From the NCBI GenBank assembly GCA_034508935.3, contig CM067445.1:42641371-42705370 (forward strand): DNA of 64,000 nt, given 5' to 3'. Both the position numbers and the translations under genes were made by a program. Below are positions 42,766 through 57,061 of this stretch, piece by piece. Position 1 is the first letter of the stretch. Every line of letters begins with the position of its first letter. Source of the stretch: Berghia stephanieae (taxonomy: Eukaryota; Mollusca; Gastropoda; Nudibranchia; Aeolidiidae). Below the pieces are notes generated by a model. The model had not been told where the DNA came from. It made no database searches and was given only the letters and a program-made list of their open reading frames with translations.

Positions 42766-43835
42766 TGGAAATGAAGATAAGGGCCCAACTCAATTTGTTT
42801 TTCATTCTTTTTTCTATGCCATTTTCAGGCTTTTTATTTTTTTTTTCTTTACTCTATCAATCACGGCATTAAATTGTCTCCCCCCTCCCTCCCGCTCCCC
42901 CCCCCCCCCTTCCCGAGTTCATATCTCAAATTAAGCGGTTGCAGAGAAGTGTTGTCGTGATTTCTGTAACTTATTTATCAACTTTTGCTATTGAATAATA
43001 TTACTATATACAGTATTATAGAAAAGCTTTACTCTTTCCCCTCCACCATCCTCCGATTTTGGAACTCCCTACCGACAAATTGTAAACAAGCCCTTTCGAC
43101 TGATGACTTCAAAAAAGCGCTCCCTGCTTCCCTTAAAAAACCCTGCTACTGAAAAATAGGTCATACAATCTTCAGCCTGAAGCTTTGGTCTTAATGTAAG
43201 AAGAATAAAAAAAGAAAATGAGTCCACCAGAGTTAGAAGGTCAGACGGTCCATGGAGCCAAAGTTTACCCCAGTTTCTATGACGCTATAGGACTGTTGCT
43301 GTTGCAATTGCTAGCTACCAATCGAATAGGATACTAGTCTATTGCAAAATACTTTCCGCCAGATCAAAAAGACCCAGTTACCCAATAAATGCTTGGTGAA
43401 TTGAGGGGTTAAAAAAAAAAACTCGTTTATAGTCTGATTGACCGAATTTAGTGAGAACTGTGACACAACTAATGGTCGAAACACAAAAAAACAAAACAAA
43501 GAGCGGAGACTTGTCAACTTTCTTCCTTCTATTACTTGTAAACAACCAGCTATTGATGCTATGCGTTTAATTAAAATTTTAAAAATAAAAATCCACCAGC
43601 CGAATATACGTACCAACACATAAAAATATGTGTAACTTTAAACGTTTATAGTCTGATTAATACAATTTAGTGATAACTACTCATAAAAATGGTTGGCTTA
43701 AAACAACGACAAAGAGCTGAGTGACGTCAATTTCGTTCCTTCTATATTAATTTGTCCGAGCGGGCTTGATGGCGTTTCACAAGTCCCGTGATTTAATTGA
43801 TCTAAACTCTACTGGTTAATTACAATTAACCAAGG

Positions 43836-43990
43836 CTAGGTAATCATTTTACACCTGAGTATGTTGAGAGATTATGTGTAAAGAGCCTTTTCCTAGGACT
43901 CGACTATGCGCTGAGCGAGTCTCGAACCCAGGACCTTCCGATCCGAAAGCGAGTGTCATACCACAAGACCACATAATCCCACATTACATA
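43836..43990 (-). mobile_element. tRNA-derived SINE (family S3), 5' part
   Basis: The minus strand carries the B-box GGTTCGAGACTCGC, GCGCATAGTCGAGTCC and ACTCAGGTGTAAAATGATTA, as in the copy at 42340. The tail is missing or unrecognised. Confidence 0.7.
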
Positions 43991-45717
43991 TTTCTTGTGT
44001 GTATCGCACAACCATGCCAACGAGACTTCTTATACTTGATTCGATAGTGTGGGTTTACACTGGTTTCTCTTGATTGGTCATTGGAAGGTCATTCATTGTC
44101 TGTGGGCAGCACAGATAATTGAGAGTCTGTGTCCTAGTCTGTGGGTCATTGTGATTCAACCCGACAAAAACCGACAACGGCCAAATATTCATGGGCGGGT
44201 AGTCAAGACTGGCCTCAGTAAGTAAATCCAATCGTTGTGAAGGAAATGACAGGCCTGTCACTGTCGCAGGATGCTTTCAACTTTGTTGCCGACAGAATAT
44301 AAAATAAAATATGTTGTAGAAATTGCGATTTGGATCCTATTCCATTTGCGGGTGAAAATCATTGACATTGCACGTTTGGTAAAAATCGGGAAAAAGTTAC
44401 GACTTTGGTGATGAAAAATTACTTAAATGACAATTATTGTAACCTTTTAAAAATATTTTGAATAATTTATAACTCCCTTATTTGTGGGGCGATTTTGTCA
44501 TTCGTGGTATCAATTTTATTGTAATAAAGAGAAGGAACTTCAGAATTATCTTTTCTGATGCGAAATTATAACTTTGTAATTTTAGCACCAAGAAAAATAG
44601 TTGGTAAATAAATATGTTACACCTCGTTGATCTACCGCCACCGTCATTTGTGTAGAATTGTGAATCAAGCGTCTCAAAGTCTTCGACCAATCACAGGCTA
44701 TCTAACCGGCTGGCCGAAACAAAGATGCTTATCACCGTCCATGTATTACGCTATTGTTATGCAAGCAATATAACAACTTTTTGAGTAGGCCTAAAAGCTA
44801 AAATCTAAAAGTAAAAAATATAATTCTGAGGAATTTGAAAGTCACATTACTGAAAACATCTTGAAAAAAGAAGAACATTGGTCCTTATTTCAGAAAAATC
44901 GGTTGAAAACCAACTGTTTTACGAATAAATTTGATTGTAAAAATTGCTTTTGTTTAATTTAGCTTTTTTTCTTTTATAGCATATTTTATTTGTTGGCAAA
45001 TTTTCTTGATTTTTATATCATTCTTTATACCTCAATGAGTCGAGATCAGTCATATACTTTGTTTCAAACGTAACTAGAACATAATTTGTTTTTTTTACCT
45101 GTCAACCGTGTCTGGATAGTATATTCATCAAGATGGTGATTGTGACGCAACTATCCGATGACCGTCCTCCACTGTTTCAGCGATGATTCAATGCATTGTT
45201 AACAGCTGTTGACACGTGAGCTGTCAGAACGACCAATCGTTAAAGGGTCGAGATGCTCAATAGCCAATCGTTCTTCGATCAAAAAACTGAAGAACTCACG
45301 AGAGCAAAAGTTTGAAATTTGGGAATGGACGGACCTATGAAATCGTTTCTGGGCGGAGTTTATCCATGAGTGACCGTAGAAAACGAAAATGCGACTGCAG
45401 ACATCGAAGGGTAGGCTTATATCATCAAAGGGTTGTCTACATGATTGACATGACCATATAGGTAACTCATTATCTACTCCTCCAAAAATAATCTGAACAC
45501 CAGAGGGTTAGTTAAATGATGAGTGATCTTGCTTCGGTCAGCTGACTGACCAATGAACAGCGACCTCTACATGTTACTTAACGCCTCTTTGAAGACGGAG
45601 TACTTTCTTTCATTTTTCTGTGAGTGATTTTATTGATTTTGTTGAATGATTATATGATCGTCTGTGCATAATATATGTATATAAGCGCTTCCGAGCACTT
45701 TGGGTGGGAGAGGGGCG
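43991..45717. other. Intergenic region without recognised features
   Basis: No exon, RNA gene or known repeat is recognised. It has short AT-rich frames only. The patch 45130-45620 is more GC-balanced but shows no coding pattern. Confidence 0.45.
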
Positions 45718-45798
45718 TTATTATTATTATCAATATTATATTATTATTATTATTATCATCATCATCATCATCATCATCACTCATCATCATCATCATCA

Positions 45799-45863
<65 letters not shown>
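45718..45863. repeat. (ATT/ATC)n microsatellite
   Basis: ATT and ATC trinucleotide array of about 145 bases. Translations in every frame are homopolymeric. Confidence 0.95.
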
Positions 45864-46310
45864 GAAAGCTTTTGGTGTAAAAACACACTGTGCATTCAAG
45901 AGCGCGGACATCATTAGAAAAGAGAGAAGCAACCTACAGCAGTGACACAACTTTGGCACCACGACTATCTAGAATTAAGGAGGAATTTTTTATCCTCCGT
46001 TTTGCACACGCTAGCCAATTATTAAAACATATTCTGTTTGTCTAAATCTAAGATCTAATATCCTTCAAATGGATGTCGATTCATAACTCTCAAAGGAGAT
46101 CCTTTAAGTACTCACACCACTACTTATCATCACATGCACCTACAAGGAGATTGTAAGATGGTTCAATGGAGAATTGCCTTGTTGAATAACACTAACCATC
46201 ACAACTTGTTGAATCAAGGGTGACTCAACATTTAAAAAATATATATATTAAAAAGATAATTAAGATACCGAGTCAAAAGTGTAGTAATAAAACTTGGATT
46301 TTTTCCTTCT

Positions 46311-46457
<147 letters not shown>

Positions 46458-46579
46458 TATTATTTAAAATATTTACCACAATGTTTGAGACAGTCTACAT
46501 ATTTTAAATAATAATAATTCGCTCCATTACTTCATGTCGAGCACTTTTCGTACCATATTTGTATCAAACACGATTCAAT

Positions 46580-46633
46580 ATCTATCTATCTATCTATCTA
46601 TCACTCTATATATCTATCTATCCATCTATATAA

Positions 46634-46687
<54 letters not shown>
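46580..46687. repeat. (TATC)n microsatellite 2
   Basis: A second TATC array, 120 bases beyond the first, interrupted near 46603-46635. Confidence 0.95.
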
Positions 46688-46688
<1 letters not shown>

Positions 46689-46699
46689 AGGAGCACGAT

Positions 46700-46966
<267 letters not shown>

Positions 46967-46989
46967 TTATTACCGGTCACACCATCACT

Positions 46990-47130
46990 TATTGTGAGCT
47001 TTTATAAAGCCTAATATCCACTAAACGTTCTCAAAGCGATTTACAAAGGGTCCCCGACCAACAGTAACACGAAGACGTAACAATACGTGTACTACTGAAC
47101 CGATTGGGGCCGGTCCTAGCAGGCGGGCCT
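46990..47130 (-). mobile_element. SINE tail of family S3
   Basis: The minus strand reads GGACCCTTTGTAAATCGCTT, TGAGAACG and TTTAGTGGATATTAGGC, the S3 3' tail. The head is not clear. Confidence 0.55.
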
Positions 47131-47404
47131 CAGGGAAGGGAGGTGCACCACGGTGTAGGTCATTGCCCTTACAGAGCATATTGAAGCAGGGTTCGAAAGG
47201 AAAAAGCAAACGGGTGCTGTATTTATATAGACCAATCGACGGCGTAAGATAGGGTTTGGTGCGAAGGGTTAATACTCAAACTGCAAAAGTCATAAGGTGC
47301 AAAAAAGACATTGAAGTTGTTCTCTTCAATCTTTGGGGAAACACTACGAGTAAAGTCAGAGGGAACTGAAGAATAGGGTCCCTCATTAATCTGTTCTGGC
47401 CCAG

Positions 47405-47885
47405 CCAATGTTGTTTACTATCTACATTAGCGACACGTCGAACACCTTAACCCTGAGGCTGGGATACGTGGACGACTGGGCACTCGTTACTCAAAGTAAC
47501 GTGTGGATCCGTCTCGAGAGATTTCGCCAATTCAAATGGCTCGCAAAACCATAAACTAAACGTCCTCGTCGGGAACCAGCTTTCCTATACAAACCGAATC
47601 CGAAATACTTGGGGATTACGCTGGACTGCAGCCTTACCTATCGGATGCATCTCGAAGGTAGAGAAACGCAACAGTCTTCTGAGGAAGCTGGCGGGATCAA
47701 CTTGGGGTGATAGTCAAGCGTTCCTGTGGACGTTGAGAAGGAGTTTGTAAAACTTCGCATCTATGCGCATATTGACGGCAACGCTGGCAACAACTGGGCC
47801 CGATAATGGCAGCAACCCCCCGCCCCCCCCCCCCCCCCCCCCCGATGTCCAACGGGAGACGATTCAAAACAACTGGCTTAATACG

Positions 47886-47959
<74 letters not shown>

Positions 47960-48300
47960 ATGAGAATACCCCTCTCAAGCGCATAATAGACGGTGCCCCT
48001 GTTTCGAGCGAAACAAGTCCCGGCAAACCTTTTACGTAGCTTCCCTGACGTCGAACAGAGCTGCCTATACCAGATGGAAGTCCGTTTGGACGAATTCAAT
48101 CCCTCGGGGGGGGGGGGGGGGGGGGGGTGCTTCTCGAGTCCTCGAAGCTGGTTGAGAATTTGCCAGGTTATTCCACGGTCGAGAACGGCTCGCTCACTAA
48201 ATAATCAGTGGGGACTTGCTACCTGTCCAAAATATACCCTTTGTGGCCAAGAGCCCGAAACCGCAGAGCATCTAGTTTGACGAAGCTTCCGGGCGGGTTT
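47405..48300 (+). mobile_element. Decayed Jockey-like LINE fragment, 3' half
   Basis: Broken plus-strand frames give LRLGYVDDWALVTQ (reverse transcriptase catalytic block, VDD in place of ADD), NTWGLRWTAALP, NSLLRKLAGSTWG and, near the end, LATCPKYTLCGQEPETAEHL, the Cys-rich C-terminus usual in Jockey-like elements. The fragment is split by C-run/GA and G-run tracts (47820-47957, 48103-48127) and several frame changes. It is dead. Confidence 0.7.
47820..47957. repeat. C-run and (GA)n tract
   Basis: A C-run of about 18 bases followed, after about 45 unique bases, by a (GA)n array of about 70 bases, inside the decayed LINE. Confidence 0.9.
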
Positions 48301-48399
48301 GCGACAGTCCACGAGTGCGGTAATGAGTTTGTGTCCTGGTTAGATCGTCATAACATAGTAGTGTGAGCACCATTAGAAGCAGCACGTAACAATAGATCG

Positions 48400-48612
48400 G
48401 GGCATGACGCCTGTTAAGCGATATTACATTTTATTCTTGACAGAGACAAAGCTGTTAACGACCAGGTACTCATTTTACATTTGAGTACGGTGAGAGAATG
48501 TGGGTAAAAGTGCCTTTTCAAAGGACTCAACTAAGCGTCGAGCGAGGCTCCAACTCAGGACCTTCCGTTCCGAATGTGAGTGTCATACCACTAGACCACA
48601 CTTGGCCGCACT
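48400..48612 (-). mobile_element. tRNA-derived SINE (family S3)
   Basis: The minus strand has GTGTGGTCTAGTGGTATGAC (A-box-like), a B-box position reading GAGTTGGAGCCTCG, the GAGTCCTTTG segment, CTCAAATGTAAAATGAGTAC and GGCGTCATGCCCCG, as in other S3 copies. Confidence 0.75.
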
Positions 48613-48714
48613 TACGACACCACAACAGCAACAACAATAAAAACTTCGAGATGGAAAATGACAGTTTATTTTATTTAAGAAATCGCGATCAAAATAATAT
48701 GTATGCATGTAAAT

Positions 48715-49660
48715 AATAATAAGAAGAAGAAAGGAGTCCGTCAAGGGTGTGTTGCCTCACCAGATCTGTTTAATCTATACCAAGAAACAATCATGAGGGG
48801 CATAAATAATATGGAGGGAATAAAAGTAGGAGGTCACAACATAAATAATATAAGATACGCAGACGATACGGTACTCATTGCAACATCAGAAATCCAACTT
48901 CAAAAGATTGTTGACAAAGTGGTAGTAGATAGTGAAGCCAAGGGAACGGAAGTGAATATCACCAAAACAGAATGCATGGTAATACAGAAAAACCCCGAAA
49001 ACAACAACACCTGCAATATAACGATTCACGGCGAGCAGCTTACCAACGTAGAAAGTTTTAAATACCTAGGTTCAATAGTGACAACAGATGGAAGATGTAA
49101 CCGAGACATACGAGCAAGAATAACTCAAGCCAAACAGGCCTTCATGGACCTGGGAAACATTTTGAAAAACAAACAGATGTCGTTCGGGATTAGATTCAGA
49201 GTCTTGAAGTGCTACGTGTGGCCAATCTTGTTCTACGGATGCGAAAGCTGGACTACAAATGCAGAAACACAAAAGAACATTGAAGCTTTTGAAATGTGGT
49301 GCTTGAGAAGGATGCAGAGAATATCGTATACCGCACACAAAACGAACGAAGAAGTGCTAAAACAAACATACCAACAAAGGAAACTAATGCCCTTAATAGT
49401 GGATCGACAACTATCCTTTTTCGGACACATAGTAAGGAAAGATAAGAATGAATACCTGGCAAGTTGTGGAAAAATACCTGGTAAACGCGCCCGGGGGAGA
49501 CAAAGAAAAACACTCATAGACCAACTGAAGGGCTTCACCAACCTAACAATCCAAGAGCTGTTTGAAAAAGCAAGAGACAGGGAGGAATGGAGAGAGATAA
49601 TTCATGCAGCATCCGAAGCCTGGACCAGGCATGGAACCTAGAAGAAGAAGATATATATAT
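48715..49660 (+). mobile_element. Non-LTR retrotransposon fragment with 300-codon open reverse transcriptase C-terminus
   Basis: An intact frame from about 48730 to the stop at 49641 encodes KKGVRQGCVASPDLFNLYQE, IRYADDTVLIATSEIQLQKI (catalytic YADD), FKYLGSIVTTDGRCNRDIRA, ILFYGCESWTTNAETQKNIE and GKRARGRQRKTLIDQLKGFT. The element is 5'-truncated and ends in an AGAAGAAGAAGATATATATA tail. The absence of frame breaks suggests youth. It is clearly a different family from the RTE-like copies in CBP introns. I do not assign the clade. Confidence 0.88.
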
Positions 49661-49789
49661 ATAGGTATAAAACAAAAACCACGAAATAAAAGTGATTGAC
49701 TCTTGTATTAGAGGAGCGGTTAATATATAAAAATAAAATGTTTGAATTACTATTGACTCCATTGAACTATTGAGTCAACCGTAATTCAA

Positions 49790-49930
<141 letters not shown>

Positions 49931-50749
49931 GTATAAACAAAACAAAACACGGATGTAAACCAAATGCATGGATTTAGATGCATAAGTCTGGTATAATATT
50001 TCGTTGATTTTCAGATTTTAATGGCGCTGAATACACTTTTGATATGGCAGCGGCGGTTTCTATGAAGGATTCATAGGGCTCCAGTCCCACTAGGTATACT
50101 CTGTTAATTTGGGTAAATTTATCTGCCATTTAAATTATATTTTGTGTTCAATGAGATGTCCTACATTTTGGAGCCTGCATGTAAATAAAATTAAGATCGA
50201 AAAATCTGTATTTGAAAGTTATGTTGCCAGTATATGATTTATATCTAGAAACTCATTTTTCCGAATAATTTACGATTTTACAAGCCGGAACTGCGAGTTT
50301 TGGTTTTAAAGTCTATTCTGTAGCCGTCAAATTTTGAAATGTAAAATCTCAATTTAAATTTCAAATTAAATATCAAATCAAATTTTGTCTCTATGTGCTT
50401 TTATCGGACTAAATTTTTCTCAGATTATTTTCATCATTTTACTGAACCAAGAGCATTTATTTACAGTTTGCATCCGTTTTTTTCCCATTTGAAAGAGAAC
50501 AAAAATCTTGTTCCTTTTTATAGACTTGAATTTATAATTGCTCGTTTTTTTTGGTGTCGCGGGTTCAAAACTTTTTCATAAGTTACGGATTTATATAATA
50601 TGAGTTGGGAGATATAAATTTTGCATCTGTAAAAAATCCCCCAGCAAAACAATACCGGAGAGTTCCATGTAAATTCTTTAAGGTGAAACCAAAACGCATT
50701 GTATGCTATCATAGTCATAATTTAATAATAATAATATATAATAATAATG

Positions 50750-50807
<58 letters not shown>

Positions 50808-51355
50808 TAATAATGATGATAATAATATAATGATAATAAAATTATTAATGAATCAAAACGCTACCTTTTATGTTATAGAAATGTTCTAAAATGTACAACA
50901 ATGTAAACACTGAAAGCTTATAATACAAAATATCACAGGTTGATGGGCTTTGGGCTCTCATGGTGTCATGACATTTACATCATAGAAATAACAATCCATG
51001 GAAAATATTATCTGTAAATCTTACTACAGATAGTTCGAAGTTGACGTCACTCAAGTCTTTGTTATTGTTTTTTGCCATCCGCGTTTATGAGTAATTCTCA
51101 CTAAACTGTATTAACCAGACAATAGACGTTCTAGGTTGTATACAGTTTTGTGCGTTGGTCCTTTATACTTCCGGATGGCAATGTTGTGAGTTTCTTAGCC
51201 AAGCGAATACTATCTATATTTGTGTTCTCTTGCTGACAATCATAGCGCGCGCGCACACAACACACACACACACACACCACTCACGAGCACACATTTCCTC
51301 ACACATACACGCACTCTCTCTCTCTCTCCTCTCTCTCTCTTTCTCTCTCTCTTCT

Positions 51356-51408
<53 letters not shown>

Positions 51409-53100
51409 ATATTAACACACAATCGCACTCACTCATTGAAATATTTACATTTGAATTTGAAGCATTTGTTACCGGCAAATTGAACTCACTGAAACCACGA
51501 TAACTATTATGCGTTTGGCAGGGTTCATGTTCTCATTACAATTCATACACAGACCATATAATATAAATAAACAAATCACGTTTACTAATGCAAATTATGT
51601 TTGCAGGTTTATAATGAAATTGCATTATGTAAATATTTTCTTTTTGAATCGATATAGAGAAATATTTAAATACAATGAATCAATTGGAGATCATTATAAT
51701 ATTATGCCATATTAAAACATATTCTAAGAATGTAGTTTGTTTATTATCTTAATTGGTTTATAACACGAAAAAAAAACTTAATGAATTCCATCACAAAGCC
51801 GAAACACAAACATTGTTGAATCTTAAATAAAATTACAACGGTAAGAAAAAATAAGTCACAAAAAAAGACGAAATCAAGGCAAACAATATATAATTATATC
51901 TCAACTGCGTGTTTACCAATAACAGTGACGGTGACTCAATAATTGAAGAAAAAGGGAGGGGGGGGGGGGGGGGGTTGAATTCTATAAAATGTTGTTAAAT
52001 GTACTTTTTGATTCAATTTTTATTGACCATAATATTATAAAGGAAACTAGACAGTTTGTATTATCTCACATAAGAGAAAACATATTGGTACGTGGTAAAT
52101 ACCTTAATGAAGTAGACACATTTTTCTATCTGTTGATGTATCGCATGCCTTTATTGACTGACAAAAGTGAGGAGCAGATCATAGCCATCCTTAACTCATA
52201 GCCTGACACTAAGACCCACTAGGACTTTTTTGGTCAGTGTCAGGCTTTAACTTTACGAAAGCTATGAGCAGATGCGGATCGCTAAACAAGCCGGTACCAA
52301 AGGTACATGTTGTAACCGCGCTCCAAATATTGTTCAGATAATTATTTCACATATTATACATTGCTACGCCTTGTTGCCGCTCAGTGAGCGTATGTTGGTC
52401 ACAAACCCGTAATTCGGTCAAATCTCACCACTGAGATGGGCACGTAAATACATGGGACTTATGTCTGAATATGTGGACGGTATTTTGATTACGAACTGAA
52501 GTCAGATTTTTTTTAATGGCGCGTGTTTTTCTGGTTTTTCTCAGCTGTCCCTCTATCAAAAGTTGTAAACAATTGTGTCAACCTCGGAATCAATTTGTCT
52601 TAACTGAATATAGATTTTGGACCGTATTGATGCGACATTTAAAAAAGTTTTCTTCTTTAAGACCTATAAAAAAAAAAACTACTTTAAAACAGCTGACATA
52701 AAATTTGATATTTTACACTGTTAAATATGTAAACACGTTGCGCACCACAAAGTATGAATGAATTCATCGTATTTCCAAAAAATCTTGTGCTGACGTAGTG
52801 ATTATGAGTTCACGTCATACTTCTTTCCAAATAATAACAATTCGCTTTCAGTGTTATAAACATACCACTTATGTAGTTTGTATTAAATTTTGAATTTATT
52901 ATTTATGGCATATTATCTACATCATGTCGCAATTACCAAAGACTGATATGAAATCTCTCGCTTTAAATCATTGAAATAGTGATTGTATACGAAATACAAA
53001 TTAACAAACACTGTTTATATAACTTTGACAAATTTTTGTCTATGCATGAATGTTTCACAGGGCCTTTAAAGGTTATAAAACCATATTAGGCTCTTAAACA
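49931..53100. other. Intergenic region with microsatellites only
   Basis: Holds (ATA)n at 50725-50842, CA/CT repeats at 51245-51416 and a G-run at 51957-51974. The open frame at 51989-52201 shows no recognisable family or splice structure and is left uncalled. Confidence 0.5.
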
Positions 53101-53169
53101 ACACGATACGGTACGGAATCTCTATCGGTTCCACTCTCGTAAAGCTGCGAAAAGAAGTCTTCTTGTATC

Positions 53170-53640
53170 TATCGATAAGTCATTAAAGAGGACGACAATG
53201 GTTTTGGAATTTCACAGTCAACCATGAGAAGATCCTTATCGAAATACGACAGAGAGATCACCAGTGGCAGAAAAAGGTTCATAGATAACTTTGATATGGA
53301 TATCATCCAAAGATGTATGGAGCTGGGTGAGCGTAAACCTACATCCAACAAAATATTGGATGTCTGATAATTCGGGGAGTTATGGGTAGAGAATCATTGT
53401 TATTCTTGCACTTGGTGATGATACTGGATATTTAAAAGAATGTCATGCAATTTTTTCTTCTCTGCATCATCTGGAATATCATTCTGGGGTCAATCCAAAG
53501 GTGTTTTAAGACTGACTAAATATCGTTTGCTGCCCTTCATCGAAGCGCCCAGCTGTATTGTATTGGACAACGCTACCATTCGTTGGCCCATGGTCACTTC
53601 AAGGCTCCAACTTTGGCAAATATAAAAGCTGACATGATTT
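53170..53640 (+). mobile_element. Decayed DDE transposon fragment (Tc1/IS630-like)
   Basis: Two short plus-strand frames look like pieces of a transposase: an HTH-like stretch NGFGISQSTMRRSLSKYDRE (53197-53256) and, about 250 bases on, LLPFIEAPSCIVLDNATIRW, which resembles the second catalytic Asp block (DNAxxH) of Tc1/IS630-type enzymes with Arg in place of His. Stops and frame changes lie between them, so the gene is dead. Family placement is tentative. Confidence 0.45.
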
Positions 53641-53670
53641 CATGGTATCAAAATGCTAACTATCCTCATT

Positions 53671-53674
<4 letters not shown>

Positions 53675-53701
<27 letters not shown>

Positions 53702-53702
53702 G
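53675..53702. repeat. Poly-A run
   Basis: About 28 A, possibly the tail of a retroposed segment. No target duplication was recognised. Confidence 0.85.
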
Positions 53703-54957
53703 AATGAACCAGAAACAGCTTTCAAAGCAGACTGTCTAATCAGGAAGTTTTGACACGAGGTTGAGCGACTTCCCCCATATTATCACTGTGAGCGCAATCG
53801 AATCGAGGTCATTGGGCCTAAGTAGAGGGAAAGATTGAGATGAGGAACACCAAATTTACTCTTACCGACGAGGGAATAAATGATAACAAAGAGTAGACTG
53901 AGAAAAGGCATGTCTCGACCTTCACAAACTAGAGGAAAATTACATTTCATTGAATAGAGTGATGCTCGGAATCTTTCTGCAGTCGTTTCATTTCTCCTTT
54001 TCATCATCCTCGTCATCAGACTGTGCTGATTGATATGTCCAGTATTTCTTGGTTGTTATTGTTGTTGTAGTTGTTGTTGTTATTGTTGAACACATATTTG
54101 TGGATACACTGTCTCATAATTGATGAATTTTTACTTTTGACCAGTCTACATTAATTTATGTAATCCTCTTTGGTATAAACACATGCTATTTCTCAAACTT
54201 TTGCAATCAAAATTAAATTGGAAGCGCGTTATGTTCACTTTCGATTGTATTCACCAGTAATGTGTATTGATAGTTATAAAATGTAGATGTCTGATAGTTA
54301 AAAATTGCCATTCGTTGCTTCATATTCAAATACTGCACGTATATATTTTAAGCTTCAATTAACCGAACACTCCAGTTTAACGAATTCCTTTAACATGGAT
54401 TTGCGGAAAATTCATAATTTTGATAATGTAAATCTTCTATGAGTTCCGATCCTCACCTGTTATCGATTTTAATATAGCTTTAATAAACGAAATCCTTTCC
54501 TATTGTTTTAAAATTCATGAAAAAATACTTTTTTATTAAGACATAATGATTCAGAGGTTCATACAAATTTTTGCAGCAATGCATTGGGGGGGGGGGGGGG
54601 GGGCAGCGGAGAAAAAGAAGAAAAACACGCGCCATTTATTAAAAATCTGACTATAATTAGATTTTCGAAGTTGATTTCAGAGACAAACGAATTTCGTGCT
54701 ATCGACCTCAATGACGAAACAATCACTAAAGTAACAAATCGGACAAAATGGATCTGTAATGGCGTGGCAGAGTGTTAACTGGTTCTAGAATAACTGAACT
54801 GATACTTATCAACCAAAGACTCCTGACATGAATCCAATGGGGTTGATCTATATTACCTTTCCATGTGCTCGGGGTCATTAATCACATTGCAAAATGTACT
54901 CAAAGTGACCCACATAGTGAAATGTGTTCAGTTTTTGAACTATCCAATATCACAATT
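53703..54957. other. Intergenic region
   Basis: No feature is recognised apart from a TTG-rich patch near 54055-54090 and a G-run at 54587-54603. Confidence 0.45.
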
Positions 54958-55252
54958 GGATTCAGTAGTCTGATGTCACGCCGCCTGGCAACGGCGGCCA
55001 TCTTGGTTCTAACAAAGAAATCATTACATTTTATTCTTCAAGCTGGCTAGAACTTTTCATATGTCTTGTGACCAGAATGTGTAAAAAAGAAAACATGATC
55101 AAGTTTATGTTTTTTTTCCCTCAGGATACGCTTTTATGCTCGCCGGAGAAATATTTCATACTGCGTCCGCCATTGTTCCGATAGTTTAAAGCCAGTGTTG
55201 CTAAGTTACCATGCGTCATTATGAAGGAAGTGACGTTACGACTATTGAATCC
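54958..55252 (+). mobile_element. MITE copy 2 (300-bp family)
   Basis: The best-preserved copy: starts GGATTCAGTAGTCTGATGTC and ends GTGACGTTACGACTATTGAATCC, which are inverted repeats of each other over about 22 bases with a few changes. It contains GGCGGCCATCTTGG near 54994-55007 and GCGTCCGCCATTGTTCC near 55164. No coding capacity. Confidence 0.85.
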
Positions 55253-55605
55253 TATTGGTCATTTGTTCAGCTTGATACATGTGTATGTTTACAACTTTCA
55301 TAAACAAAGCAGCGTGTTTACATTTATTAAGAAATATCCAATCCTTTGTCAGCAACATATCATGTGATCGATGACTCGGTTGGACGAAAACATGAATATA
55401 GATCGCTCCCATTGAACATATGTGGAGTTGTTATGAAAAGGAAGCTAAATTAAAAAAACAAAACCCACCCTAGTTTCAAATATTGTATATGTTATTGTAT
55501 TTGTTCCCACCAGTATCGAACTTTTAGCGAAAACAAACTGTCTAGTTTCTTTTGTAAACGGCTATTTATAGATTACAACAAACAAACAAAAATCTCCTTC
55601 ACTCT

Positions 55606-55667
<62 letters not shown>

Positions 55668-57061
55668 ATTCTTTGTCTTTCACTCGACTCACATCTCTCT
55701 TACTCTCGGTGTGGTTGCAATTAAAAAAAATAAAAATGAAAAAAGAATTCAGCTGAGTCAACAGTTCAAAAAGTTCAATTTAAAAAGGAAATGAAAAACT
55801 GTGACAATAAAATAATGATAATAATGACATTTGTATTCTTAAAAGTAATCATATTTTTCTTTCTTATTTAATTTTTTTTTTTTGCTTTATCATATATTCA
55901 ACATACCCATATATTCATAATAATTACAAAATGTACTGATAATATTCATATCAATCGATGGCAATGTAGAAATGTGATTCAAACGAGGACATGTTTCATG
56001 ATCAAATTTTTTATCGTAATATAAAATTACGTGCATCGTTTTGACGAATTTCTTTTCCTTCCTCTTCTTCACCCATTCCTCTCTATCCACCCATCGATCC
56101 TCCTTCTCATCCTCTCTTCCTCCTCCTACTTCTCCTCCTCTTCTCTTCTTCTTCTTCTTCTTCTTCTCTTCTTCTTCTTCTTCTTCTTCTTCTTCTTCTT
56201 CTTCTTCTTCTTCTTTCGCTTTATCGTTCGTCTCCTAATTGGGAGCCGGTAGAAAGTTACACTATATCTTCAACTCCCAGAGTTGATCTAAAGTGTGGTT
56301 TGTCTTCATACTTTTTCATTTAACCACACTGTGATATGCGCATTTTTATGAGACTTTGACAGAGTTAGGTACCCATAGAGAACCAAATTAACTATCGTTT
56401 CAATTACAGATATTGAAAATAGAAAATAAGTGAAAAAGCTACAATACTCGACAATATCAAATAGACAAATTAGGTTTCAGTAATACTTGATAACTTGACA
56501 GATCTTTGGGGTTCTGAAACTGTGATGTCCATTTGCTTCAGGAGTATATTATACAGGCAATCTCCGTCATCAGCTTGAAAATGATCAAGGAAACCTCGCA
56601 GTTTCTCTCGACTAAGGAAACTGAGGTGTTTATCATTTTTTTGGGGTAAAATCCAAAAGATGTAAAATGATTGTTGGGAAGAAACAATCCTTTGTCTTTG
56701 ACTAAATCATAAAAAAAAGGATCTAAAATATAGATCATGTCCTTAAAATAGTTCCTGACATCAAAGTCATCGAACCACGAAAACAGAAAATAATGTGTGA
56801 GACATTTTCTCTCTACAAACAAAAGCTATCATAACGAAAGAACCCAGCTTCATGGTGCTTGTCTTGTCTGTTTTCAGTAATTTTAATTCGTTTGCGACAC
56901 TCTGGGGTCATAACAGTATCTATTTTCGATACTCGAGAAAGATTTGGTCATACTAAAAGCATTAGGCAAAGAGGAGAAATGAATATTGAAACGGAAGTAC
57001 CCTAGTGTGTCGAACAACAGTCTTGTCTCTGAAGGTATAACACGTCAAGCTCTTTCAATCA
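55253..57061. other. Intergenic region with CT and CTT arrays
   Basis: Contains (TC)n at 55608-55664 and a (CTT/TCC)n tract at 56097-56217. It probably includes the 3' UTR of the minus-strand gene that stops at 57062. No clear polyadenylation site was chosen. Confidence 0.45.

Noticed and set aside
51989-52201. 70-codon plus-strand frame
   Set aside because: It is AT-rich with no recognisable motif and no supported splice sites. Too short to call alone.
56538-56822. 94-codon minus-strand frame near the unrecognised gene
   Set aside because: It lies beyond the stop at 57062, is AT-rich and lacks splice or family evidence. Probably 3' UTR or chance.
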